DNA of 43,309 bases, taken from positions 1 through 43,309 of the forward strand of contig NZ_VDFP01000024.1 in the NCBI RefSeq assembly GCF_009600985.1, in the 5' to 3' direction. Of this stretch, positions 27,844 to 34,736 are shown piece by piece. A program made the translations under genes and the position numbers. How positions within the stretch are numbered: position 1 is the first letter of the stretch; each line of letters opens with the position of its first letter. This stretch comes from Companilactobacillus halodurans (GTDB lineage Bacteria > Bacillota > Bacilli > Lactobacillales > Lactobacillaceae). Below the pieces are notes generated by a model that did not search any database, was not told the origin of the DNA, and was given only the letters and a program-made list of their open reading frames with translations.

Positions 27844-28206
27844 AAATTATTTTTCATAAAAATTTAAGTGAATTATAAAATATTTAAAAGTTGATCTGTT
27901 AAGCTTTTAGCATTTCAAAATAATTCTATGAAAAAGTTTAATCATTGGAATGCGCTTTTTACCACTAGTTGAAAGGAAACATGATATATTGGACTCTCTT
28001 TTTTGATATTATGATTTGAATAAGGGCTAGATTATTCAAGGTATTGGAATTTGGAAATTAAAATAAAATCTTTTTCTTTTAAGCACAAGAATAAGATACT
28101 ATTGACAATTAAGTAAATGGTGTCTGGCATGATATCAATCTAAATATTTACGATTTAACCATCTCAAAGATTGAAATCAATACATTATGGTGAAATTAGG
28201 AAAAAC
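27844..28206. other. Gap holding a dispersed repeat
   Basis: No gene. It contains copy B of the dispersed repeat (27956-28060) and AT-rich filler up to the displaced ssrA terminator. Confidence 0.5.
27956..28060 (+). repeat. Dispersed repeat, copy B
   Basis: This matches 10037-10143 (same orientation). It shares CTCTTTTTTGATATTATGAT and ATTCAAGGTATTG. The hairpin arms seen in copy A are degenerate here. Confidence 0.6.
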
Positions 28207-28254
28207 AAAAAGTCAGTCATATCAAGATTCAATATCTTGATATGACTGACTTTT
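28207..28254 (-). terminator. Displaced ssrA terminator
   Basis: Perfect 20-bp arms (28207-28226 and 28235-28254, core GTCAGTCATATCAAGA) flanked by A and T tracts. It sits just beyond the 18-bp copy of the ssrA 3' end, in the place a terminator has relative to the real ssrA. The simplest reading is that it was the original ssrA terminator, now separated from the gene. Confidence 0.75.
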
Positions 28255-28261
28255 CTTTACT

Positions 28262-28279
28262 TTATGGAGGTGAGGGGAA
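28262..28279 (-). repeat. Duplicated ssrA 3' end (distal attachment site)
   Basis: TTATGGAGGTGAGGGGAA is identical to 30280-30297, the 3' end of ssrA. Beyond 18 bp the sequences part. ssrA 3' ends are common integration sites for phages and islands, which leave just such a direct repeat. Confidence 0.75.
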
Positions 28280-28687
28280 ACAATTAAATATTTTATTTCC
28301 ATGAGGGTTTATAAAGAAGTGAATGCAAAATTTCAGTTCTCAGTTTAATTTTATGGTTGATCATTGAATGATCTAAAAGTAATAATCAAAATTTAAGTAT
28401 TGGTTAGTAAATTTAATTGTTGTCGCTATAGATATGATTACACTTATTAATATTTTTATAACGATTTTCCTTTGAAAATAAACATTACCTACCTTTTCTA
28501 ATGACCTGATTATAAAGGGAAGTGAATTAGTAGCCTATTGAACGAATAAGAAGTATGCAACGTATCTCAAATCGTAGGTAATAATGGGCAATGAATTTTC
28601 TAAATGTATAGTTAGTTATTGATGCACTTTCTAGAAAAATCATTCAATGATAGTCTGTTTGTTTTGGGTGTTTAATTTCGTATTACC

Positions 28688-28826
28688 TGTTATAATATGA
28701 GTGTACAAAAAAAGGAGGAGTGCCGTTAACACTCCCCCATGATAGCCCGTTTAAGACGGTGGCTATATTAGATTATTATATTTTAAATAACCGTAAACCT
28801 GCCAAAGTTTAGACGGTTATTTTTTT
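28688..28826 (+). ncRNA. Antitoxin RNA of type I toxin-antitoxin locus
   Basis: An extended -10 box TGTTATAAT (28688-28696) would start an RNA near 28703 that ends at the terminator 28786-28826, about 125 nt, convergent with the toxin gene. Near its 5' end it carries CACTCC (28730-28735) and ATAGCC (28742-28747), the exact complements of GGAGTG and GGCTAT in the toxin mRNA, in the right antiparallel order and similar spacing (6 and 8 nt). This is the layout of the Fst/par class, in which two convergent RNAs pair through repeats and a shared terminator. Confidence 0.75.
28786..28826. terminator. Shared bidirectional terminator of toxin and antitoxin
   Basis: AATAACCGT pairs with ACGGTTATT, with an inner AAAC/GTTT stem, followed by seven T on the plus strand. 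It lies between the convergent toxin and antitoxin, 5 bp from the toxin stop codon. Confidence 0.85.
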
Positions 28827-28830
28827 ACGT

Positions 28831-28920
28831 TTATTTCTTATCACTATGAATGTATGTTAACAAGGCAATCAAAAATATACCGAACGTTAACATAAGATTC
28901 AAAGCGTTTGAAACAGACAA
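28831..28920 (-). CDS. Holin-like small membrane toxin (type I TA)
   Basis: A 29-residue peptide too short for normal gene finding. It begins SVSNALNLMLTFGIFLI, continues with ALLTYIH and ends in a charged SDKK tail: a single membrane helix (about residues 7-24). This is the pattern of the 'putative holin-like toxin' family (Hol_Tox) of lactobacilli and enterococci, small peptides that damage the membrane. The start is TTG 28920 with AAGGAG 8 nt upstream; an in-frame ATG 33 bp earlier would add 11 residues but has no ribosome site. A terminator is shared with a convergent RNA that is complementary to the mRNA leader. The locus sits inside an ssrA-flanked remnant, where it may have served stable maintenance. 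Confidence 0.82.
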   Translation of the reverse strand: MSVSNALNLMLTFGIFLIALLTYIHSDKK

Positions 28921-28958
28921 AAACGCAACTCCTTTTATTAGAATGTAAAGCATGATAC

Positions 28959-28982
28959 CTAGGTAAGAAGAAATATAACCAT
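28959..28982 (-). CDS. Seven-codon leader frame of the toxin mRNA
   Basis: AAAGGAG followed 9 nt later by ATG opens a frame of seven codons (MVIFLLT) that stops at TAG, 38 nt before the toxin start. Its ribosome site, GGAGTG, is the very segment complementary to the antitoxin RNA. Translation of the leader may therefore open the toxin start, with the antitoxin blocking the leader, similar in logic to mok-hok. This is inference from layout; translation is unproven. Confidence 0.4.
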   Translation of the reverse strand: MVIFLLT

Positions 28983-29059
28983 AAGTACCCACTCCTTTCA
29001 GGAATAGCCACCGCCATTAACTTGCTATCGCTATTATTATCTAATATCAATTAAATTAA

Positions 29060-30084
29060 TGAAAGTTGTTTTTTAGGAATCTTAATAAATAGTAAAATTT
29101 AAAAATACAATTGAAGTTGTTGAATGATTCATTTTTTTAAATTTGATAGATAATAGAAAAAATATGATGTCATGCTTATGGGCTAAAAGATAATAAGTAG
29201 GGTGCGTATATTCGATTTATAGGAAGTTTACTATACCTTTATAAATTGCCACTGTTCTAGAGGTAGGCTATTAAATAGATTCTACCAAAAATGATGTGAT
29301 CATTAGAGTTGCTTTTCCGTGGGTACGATGTGTTAAAAGTCTACTTATTAATAAAGGATGTATTTGAATTGTTATATATATTAGGTTGTAACCATTCGTT
29401 ACCTGTATAAATGGGGTATTGATTCTTTAAATTTTACAATTACGCATTTTAAATGCTTAGATCCACCTAATTGCAAAAAAATATTACGGTTTAATTTTTA
29501 AACGATTCTCTTTATTGTCACTTAATAAAAATATCGTTGTGGAGCGTATTCTATGGTCAAGTATGTTGGGCAAGTAAGATAATTTGACTGTATTCGTAAT
29601 TTAATTGAACTGGTAAAAGTGAATAAGAGTGTCATCCTTAGTAAAAAGATACTAAGGTTTTTTTATTGTGGTAGCTATCTTTTTGTTGCTTAGTTAGTAC
29701 TTCAAGGATTCATAACATCATATGTCAGGCACCCCCTGATTGGTGCGGTAGCGGTATGATCACAAATTTATTATTGTTGATTACTTTGAAATTAAGGAAA
29801 TAATAAGGACTGGTATTTTTTTAAGTAGTTTAATGAATATTATTTAAAGTTTACAAAGTGAATGCCATGTTTTTACCATTATTATCACGATTCCATGATG
29901 AACTACATCAAACATTTATTTTAGTGAATGATCGTTATTCATATTGAGGTCGTTAGCTATGATCACATATTTTCTTGCAATGAATTAGGTTATAAATTAT
30001 CTTGGTTCCTAAATCTGAATATGTTGGAGAAATTTAACCATTGATGATTAATTAAATTTAAAGTTATATGGTTGTTTTGGAAAC
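29060..30084. other. Gene-free body of the ssrA-flanked remnant
   Basis: About 1 kb without a supportable gene; the 28280-28687 stretch on the other side of the toxin locus is equally empty. The only structure is a terminator at 29636-29664. No integrase remnant was recognised in any frame. Confidence 0.5.
29636..29664 (+). terminator. Terminator in the remnant
   Basis: CCTTAGTA pairs with TACTAAGG, followed by seven T. No gene is left upstream of it, so it is probably a leftover of a lost gene or the end of an unrecognised RNA. Confidence 0.75.
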
Positions 30085-30117
30085 AAAAAAAAACCATCAC
30101 ATAAGAAATGTGATGGC
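30085..30117 (-). terminator. Minus-strand terminator near ssrA
   Basis: CCATCACAT pairs with ATGTGATGG, and on the minus strand is followed by nine T. It lies 165 bp beyond the ssrA 3' end and could be a backup terminator for ssrA or the end of a lost element gene. Confidence 0.8.
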
Positions 30118-30151
30118 ACCCGCCCAACCAGTAAAATTATTTATAGTTCGT

Positions 30152-30191
30152 TGATATGTTTTTGATATGCAAAATGATATGCACTGATATG
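30152..30191 (+). repeat. Four phased TGATATG repeats beside ssrA
   Basis: TGATATG occurs at 30152, 30163, 30175 and 30185, all in the same direction with starts 10-12 bp apart, thus on one face of the helix. They lie 90-130 bp inside the element from the ssrA attachment core. This position and spacing resemble the arm-type sites of tyrosine integrases or excisionase-binding repeats; plasmid-type iterons are the alternative. Confidence 0.7.
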
Positions 30192-30221
30192 TTTTATTTG
30201 AAATTTAATTAACTTCAGAAA

Positions 30222-30268
30222 ATAAAAAAGCCAGTAATACCAAGGCTTTTAAGCCCTGATAAAACTGG
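30222..30268 (-). terminator. Current ssrA terminator
   Basis: CCAGT/ACTGG at the base with an inner AAGGCTTTT/AAGCCCTG stem, and a U-rich tail on the minus strand (CTTTTTTATTTT). It is placed 15 bp past the 3' end of ssrA and probably came with the integrated element. Confidence 0.75.
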
Positions 30269-30279
30269 TTGATTTCCTA

Positions 30280-30297
30280 TTATGGAGGTGAGGGGAA
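30280..30297 (-). repeat. ssrA 3' end (proximal attachment site)
   Basis: This is the same 18 bp as at 28262-28279 and part of the intact tmRNA acceptor and T-arm. Together they bound a 2.0-kb segment. Confidence 0.75.
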
Positions 30298-30644
30298 TTG
30301 AACCCCTGTCCAAGCATAATGCTATGCAAGCCTCTACACTCATAGTTGTATCATTTGAAGTTTCGCCATCATGAACGCCATACAACCAGGCTAGCCACAA
30401 TGACTATTCCGATAATCTCTTTTTAACTATTCAGAATGCACAGTTAAACGTAGCCCAATTAATTTGAGACCCGATTCTAACCCTTGGGCGAAGCTAGAGC
30501 GGATCACGCTTAGACTGTTTTTAGGCAGCTAATGCGTAAGAATTATTATTTTTTGCAGTTATAATAAACTGTGTGTTTTTAAGGGACACAAGGCCCTAAG
30601 TGCAGCCTGCACGCTACTACACATGTCGAATCCAGAACACCCCC
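30283..30644 (-). ncRNA. ssrA: tmRNA (ssrA)
   Basis: Transfer-messenger RNA of 362 nt that frees stalled ribosomes and tags the unfinished protein for destruction. The 5' end GGGGGTGTTCTGG pairs with CACCTCC at the 3' end, followed by discriminator A; CCA is not encoded. The T-arm is GGGGTTCAATTCCCC. The tag frame GCAAAAAATAATAATTC.. reads AKNNNSYALAA and ends TAA, a typical lactobacillus tag. The 3' end is intact although it was used for integration, as expected because such elements restore it. Confidence 0.97.
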
Positions 30645-30786
30645 AAAGTGTCCACTAGTAATAATAGCGAACTTTCCTTTTTTTAGCAAACCAAACGATT
30701 AAATTAAAAATAAATATTGATACTAAAAAGGTGTTGTTTGGCATAAAAATTGTTAAAATGTTGGGTGTAGATGGAGGAATGAAAAT

Positions 30787-31434
30787 ATGATAGAAAAGAA
30801 CGAGAAGAAGCCTTTCTACAAAAGAAACTGGTTCTGGATCACGATTTTTTCTATTTTTATAATAGTTTCGGCTACAACTTATTTTGCTAATTTCTCTGGC
30901 TATCAGGGTAAAGCTGATCAAGCATCAACTAAACAAAGTAAGAGTTTAACCAATGAATCGACGAAAAAGAATCCTAGTTTAATTCAAAAATATAATTCTA
31001 TTAAAACGGGAAAGCGTGGCTTTAGTAAGAAAGCTATTATGGACCTTCTGGGTCAGCCTAGTTCGATGCAACAGATTGAAGCTGGTGCAGATTTGTATAG
31101 TTTAACTTGGGACAGTACTAGTGACAATAATAATGTTACTATTCAAGTTACTGTTCAAAATAACAAAGCAATTGCAAAATCTATTCAAGGTTTGGATATA
31201 GATAGGAAGAAACTATTAACTTTGGATGATTTTAAACAACTTCAAATTGGTGATAAGTACAATCAGGTTCTTGATGTCTTAGGTGATCCTGATGAATATT
31301 CTGATGTAGATGGAATCAAAACTTTAGTCTACGAATCAGACTTGGCACAGGCAGATCCGGAATTGGATGCAGTTATCAAAATAGATATTTCAAATAATAA
31401 AATTATTTCTGAAAATCAGCAAAATCTCAAATAA
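30787..31434 (+). CDS. DUF3862-like membrane-anchored protein
   Basis: A 215-residue protein with a charged N-terminus and one membrane segment (WFWITIFSIFIIVSATTYF, residues 16-34), then a Lys/Ser/Thr-rich linker and two related 60-70-residue repeats. Each repeat has the pattern of a helix, G.P..., then strands: KAIMDLLGQPSSMQQ with SLTWDS, and YNQVLDVLGDPDEYSD with TLVYES. This is the duplicated fold of DUF3862 and beta-lactamase-inhibitor-like domains, found outside the membrane in Gram-positive bacteria. No lipobox is seen. GGAGG lies 9 nt before the ATG, and a terminator follows. The function is unknown; binding of another cell-surface protein is a guess. Confidence 0.8.
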   Translation: MIEKNEKKPFYKRNWFWITIFSIFIIVSATTYFANFSGYQGKADQASTKQSKSLTNESTKKNPSLIQKYNSIKTGKRGFSKKAIMDLLGQPSSMQQIEAGADLYSLTWDSTSDNNNVTIQVTVQNNKAIAKSIQGLDIDRKKLLTLDDFKQLQIGDKYNQVLDVLGDPDEYSDVDGIKTLVYESDLAQADPELDAVIKIDISNNKIISENQQNLK

Positions 31435-31440
31435 AATTTA

Positions 31441-31484
31441 AAAAAAGCCGTTAACTAATCAATAAAATTAGTTAATGGCTTTTC
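31441..31484 (+). terminator. Terminator after the DUF3862-like gene
   Basis: AGCCGTTAACTAAT pairs with ATTAGTTAATGGCT, flanked by an A-tract and CTTTTC. Confidence 0.85.
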
Positions 31485-31494
31485 TTATGAAATG

Positions 31495-31543
31495 AAAAAG
31501 GTGCATATGTCAAAACACAATCTGCTTTGATATGTGCGCCTTT
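31495..31543 (-). terminator. Terminator of the YitT gene
   Basis: AAAGGTGCATATGTCAAA pairs with TTTGATATGTGCGCCTTT (two weak pairs), with a T-tract on the minus strand. It touches the stop codon of the gene. Confidence 0.75.
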
Positions 31544-32147
31544 ATTGTGTAACCAAGTTTCTCTGTCGGAGTGTTCCAAAGACTTTAATAGCGAGACTTG
31601 AAATTCCAACTGACATGACTGCTAATAAGAATGAGGTCATATCGGCTAAAACTATGTTACCGATACAAACGATACCGTCAATAATGAATAAACTTATGTA
31701 TTTATCAATACCAAAATTCTTATGAATTATCATAGGCGGAACGGTTGTACCACCACTGGACATGTTTAAAGTATATAAAATTGCAAGTCCAATTCCAAAA
31801 ATGATACTTCCTACTATTATAGAAACCAGTCGGCTACTAGGAATCAAGTTGTAGACAGGAGTTATATATAGGAGGAAAGGCAATAGGAAACTTCCAAGTG
31901 TTAATTTAATGGTTGTTTGTCTATCTAAATGTAAGTAAGCAAGTACTAGCATCACAATATTTATGACAAGAACCGAGATGAAGGTTGGGATTTTCCATCC
32001 TGCTTGCAAGAGTATAGCAATTCCGGTGGCTCCACCAGCTGCAATACTATGCGGTTCGAAGAACATATTTAAACTAAATGCGATAAGTTCCAACGCAACT
32101 AACATTATTAGTAGTTTTGAGGACAATCTTGTTTGTTTTTTCTTCAT
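31542..32147 (-). CDS. YitT-family membrane protein
   Basis: A 201-residue membrane protein with five or six predicted helices. The N-terminal block FSLNMFFEPHSIAAGGATGI and the later MSSGGTTVPPMIIHKNFGID are the YitT/DUF161 repeats. The usual C-terminal cytoplasmic DUF2179 domain is absent, as in short family members. The start at ATG 32147 gives the charged MKKKQTRLSS beginning, but its ribosome site is poor; an in-frame ATG 33 bp upstream (32180) is possible. The substrate is unknown. Confidence 0.85.
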   Translation of the reverse strand: MKKKQTRLSSKLLIMLVALELIAFSLNMFFEPHSIAAGGATGIAILLQAGWKIPTFISVLVINIVMLVLAYLHLDRQTTIKLTLGSFLLPFLLYITPVYNLIPSSRLVSIIVGSIIFGIGLAILYTLNMSSGGTTVPPMIIHKNFGIDKYISLFIIDGIVCIGNIVLADMTSFLLAVMSVGISSLAIKVFGTLRQRNLVTQ

Positions 32148-32367
32148 ATATATAACTATATCATGAATATATCTCCACATCAATAAAAGTCCAAATTACC
32201 TTAATTTTTGCTTAAAAAAATAATATTTCATGAGTATTACTTAAATTACATAAAAATCCTAAATTGTAACTTGCAAGTCGTTGTCATGTAATACTGAGCT
32301 GTTAGTATAACATCATAGCAATTGAGAGAGAGCTAAACAATATTAAATATAAGGATGTAATTAATTC

Positions 32368-33201
32368 ATGAAAAAAGTTTTATCTATCGCTTTATTAAGT
32401 ACAATGGTTTTGACAGGAGTTCTTGCTTCAGGTAACACAACAGCTCAAGCCGCTGTTACAAATGGAAACAAGGCCACAGTTGAAAAGGGTGATACTTACA
32501 AGAGCATTGCTGAAGCTAACGGAATTAGTATCTCCGCTCTGGAACAAGCAAATGGCCGTGAAGTCGGCGGATTTGACTTGATCTTCCCAGGTGAAACAGT
32601 AACATTGCCTGGCGCTACAAATACTGCTACAACTAATAATACAAATACAACACAACAACAAAATACAGCATCACAAACTCAACAAGATACACAACAACAA
32701 AATACAGCTTCACAAACACAACAAAGTACAGCACAAACTGATACAGCATCACAAGCACAACAAAACGTAACAAACTCAACTGCTAATACACAAGCAACAA
32801 CAAATAATGATGCTGCTTCAACACAAACAGCTAGTGCAAATACTGCTGCAAACACAAACAATACAAATACACAACAAGCTTCAACAACTGATACATCATC
32901 ATCACAACAAGCAACTTCATCTACAACAGGAACTTCACAAGGAACATTTAAGATTTCCTTCTATGATCCAGCTGTCTTAGGTTCAAACATGGGTTACTCC
33001 GGTGTTGCCGCTAACCTATCAGTATTCCCTAAGGGTACACAATTGAAGATTACTCTATCTGATGGTACCGTACTATACAGAACTGTTAATGACACAGGAA
33101 CATTTGCTAACTCAAACTCACAACAACTAGACGTTGCTATGCCAAGTTCACAAATTCCTTCATATGGTGTTACAACAGCTTCAGTTGAAGTATTATCATA
33201 A
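32368..33201 (+). CDS. Secreted LysM and 3D-domain cell-wall protein
   Basis: A 277-residue secreted protein. A signal peptide (charge KK, hydrophobic SIALLSTMVLTGVLA, cleavage near AQA-AV at about residue 29) is followed by a LysM domain (VEKGDTYKSIAEANGISISA ... LIFPGETVTLPG) that binds peptidoglycan. A long linker of about 110 residues made almost only of Gln, Thr, Asn, Ser and Ala follows, and then a 3D/double-psi barrel domain, recognised by FYDPAVLG, VNDTGTF and LDVAMP, whose aspartates give the family its name. Such proteins act as lytic transglycosylase-like wall enzymes (YocH type). A TTGTCA and TATAAC pair precedes it, though 19 bp apart. It is a single-gene unit. Confidence 0.9.
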   Translation: MKKVLSIALLSTMVLTGVLASGNTTAQAAVTNGNKATVEKGDTYKSIAEANGISISALEQANGREVGGFDLIFPGETVTLPGATNTATTNNTNTTQQQNTASQTQQDTQQQNTASQTQQSTAQTDTASQAQQNVTNSTANTQATTNNDAASTQTASANTAANTNNTNTQQASTTDTSSSQQATSSTTGTSQGTFKISFYDPAVLGSNMGYSGVAANLSVFPKGTQLKITLSDGTVLYRTVNDTGTFANSNSQQLDVAMPSSQIPSYGVTTASVEVLS

Positions 33202-33228
33202 TTTAGAAAATAGAATATAGATGATTGC

Positions 33229-33268
33229 AAGAAAAGATTTCCCATTGATTTGGGAGGTCTTTTTTCTT
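33229..33268 (+). terminator. Terminator of the LysM gene
   Basis: AAGAAAAGATTTCCCA pairs with TGGGAGGTCTTTTTTCTT (imperfectly). A second terminator-like structure (AAAAG/CTTTT with an inner AGTGTT/AACACT) lies at about 33357-33410, with no gene between. Confidence 0.75.
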
Positions 33269-33484
33269 AGCAATTAATTAATTTTTCTAATTAATGTTGT
33301 GAGGATAATGTAATTTATTTATTTTTTATTTAAAATGTCAAAATAATTTATCGTTATAAAAGGCGTAACGCTAGTGTTGCCAAACACTTGCAATATCGGC
33401 TTTTTTATAAAAGAAGATTATAAATAACACTTGGCATGAAAATATAAAATTAGAAAGTTAGTAAAAAAATCTGATTTTTATGGA

Positions 33485-33513
33485 TTGACATTTTAAAATT
33501 TAGATTGTATTAT
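33485..33513 (+). promoter_or_regulatory. Promoter of the methionine uptake operon
   Basis: TTGACA (33485-33490), exactly 17 bp, TATTAT (33508-33513), just before the first T-box leader. Confidence 0.85.
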
Positions 33514-33544
33514 CTAACCAACGATTAACAAAAGATATTTATTA

Positions 33545-33826
33545 AACAATTTGATCGGGGGAAGTAATTCAATCCCGTTTGTACAGAAAACCTCTATTTG
33601 CTGAGATGAGGGCAACGACTTGAATGAAAATGACCCGTGATTGGTGCGCTGAATCCTTTTTTGGATAAAGATGCAATGGCCGGTACCCTTTACAGTACAC
33701 GCGTATAGAATTTTTGTACGTTGTTGAGGAAATAAGTGTAAGCTTATTTCGAATTAGAATGGTACCGCGCTTAGCCGCTTCTAAATTTGAACAGAAATGT
33801 TCATTATTTAGAAGCGGCTTTTTTTA
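33545..33826 (+). promoter_or_regulatory. T-box riboswitch 1 (Met), before metQ
   Basis: A T-box leader, which reads the charge state of tRNA. The stem I region contains TGAAAATGACCCGTGATTGG, where ATG is the specifier (methionine). The T-box itself is TAGAATGGTACCGCG (33755-33769), whose TGGT pairs with the tRNA acceptor end. A terminator follows: AGCCGCTTCTAAAT pairs with ATTTAGAAGCGGCT before seven T. When Met-tRNA is uncharged the antiterminator forms and the uptake genes are expressed. Confidence 0.92.
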
Positions 33827-33878
33827 TTTAATAAATAAATTAAGTTGGTTAAGTATTAGTTTAAGGTGGGAGAAAGAT

Positions 33879-34703
33879 ATGAGTAAATTTAAGAAATATA
33901 GCAAGGTTATATTATTAGCCTTTACCGCATTATTTATTTTCGTATTAGCTGGCTGTGGCAACCAAAATAGTGGCAAAACAGTTAAAGTTGGTATCAATCC
34001 TTCAGATGAGGAAATTTGGAAAGTTGTTCAAAAGAAAGTTAAGAGCGAAGGTATCAATTTAAAGATTCAAACTTTCAATGATTACAACCAACCAAATACA
34101 GCTTTGAACCAAGGATCAGTTGATATTAATGCTTATCAACATACTGATTTTCTAAATTCTTGGAATAAAGCACACAAAACAGATTTAGTTTCAATTGGTA
34201 AGACAGTTATTCAACCAATGGCTTTATATTCTAAGAAGATTACTAAACTGAGTCAGTTAAAAGATGGCGATAAGATTGCTATTCCAAATGATGCTTCTAA
34301 TGAAGCTCGTGCATTACAATTGCTAGAATATAATAAGATTCTAAAATTAGATGATAGCAAGACATTACCATCAACTAAGGATATTACAGAGAACAAATTA
34401 AACTTGAAATTCACTACTGTTGATGCTGCACAAACAGCTCGTGTCATGGGTGATGTAACTGCATCAATCGTTAACGGAAATGTTGCAAGTGATGCTAAAT
34501 TGAATCCTAAGAAAGCTGTTGTTACTGAAAAGATTAACAAGAACTCAATTCCTTGGATCAACATTATTGTTACTCAAAAGAAAGATAAGAATAACAAGAC
34601 TTACAAAAAGGTTGTTAAAGCCTTCCAAACTAAAGCAGTTGCTAAAGAAATCAAGAAGGTTTACGGCGGTAATGAAATTCCAGCTTGGAACGCAAAGCTT
34701 TAA
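33879..34703 (+). CDS. metQ: Methionine-binding lipoprotein MetQ, copy 1
   Basis: NlpA/MetQ-type substrate-binding lipoprotein, 274 residues, that captures methionine outside the cell for the MetNI ABC transporter. A signal peptide ends in lipobox LAGC (residues about 25-28), then comes the family core: VKVGINPSDEEIWKVVQKK, NDYNQPNTALNQGSVDINAYQ, AIPNDASNEARALQLLE and a C-terminal KAVAKEIKKVYGG. ATG 33879 has GGGAG 8 nt upstream; an earlier in-frame start would run into the T-box terminator. It is read from T-box 1 and followed by an M20 peptidase, metN and metI. Confidence 0.94.
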   Translation: MSKFKKYSKVILLAFTALFIFVLAGCGNQNSGKTVKVGINPSDEEIWKVVQKKVKSEGINLKIQTFNDYNQPNTALNQGSVDINAYQHTDFLNSWNKAHKTDLVSIGKTVIQPMALYSKKITKLSQLKDGDKIAIPNDASNEARALQLLEYNKILKLDDSKTLPSTKDITENKLNLKFTTVDAAQTARVMGDVTASIVNGNVASDAKLNPKKAVVTEKINKNSIPWINIIVTQKKDKNNKTYKKVVKAFQTKAVAKEIKKVYGGNEIPAWNAKL

Positions 34704-34736
34704 TAATTAGGTGTTAAAAAATGAGGAGGTTTTCTA

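Noticed and set aside
28844..29050. 68-codon minus-strand frame across the toxin region
   Set aside because: It has no ribosome site and is out of frame with the holin-like peptide, which has the ribosome site, membrane helix and family pattern.
32679..32861. Minus-strand 60-codon frame with many Cys and Val
   Set aside because: It is the antisense shadow of the repetitive LysM-3D linker, with no ribosome site.
32615..32940. Low-complexity CAACAA-rich DNA as a separate repeat element
   Set aside because: It simply encodes the Gln/Thr/Asn/Ser-rich linker of the LysM-3D protein; the frame is open and conserved domains lie on both sides.
33714..33878. N-terminal extension of MetQ copy 1 from 33714
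   Set aside because: The extension would translate the T-box core and its terminator. The lipoprotein signal starts properly at 33879 with a ribosome site.
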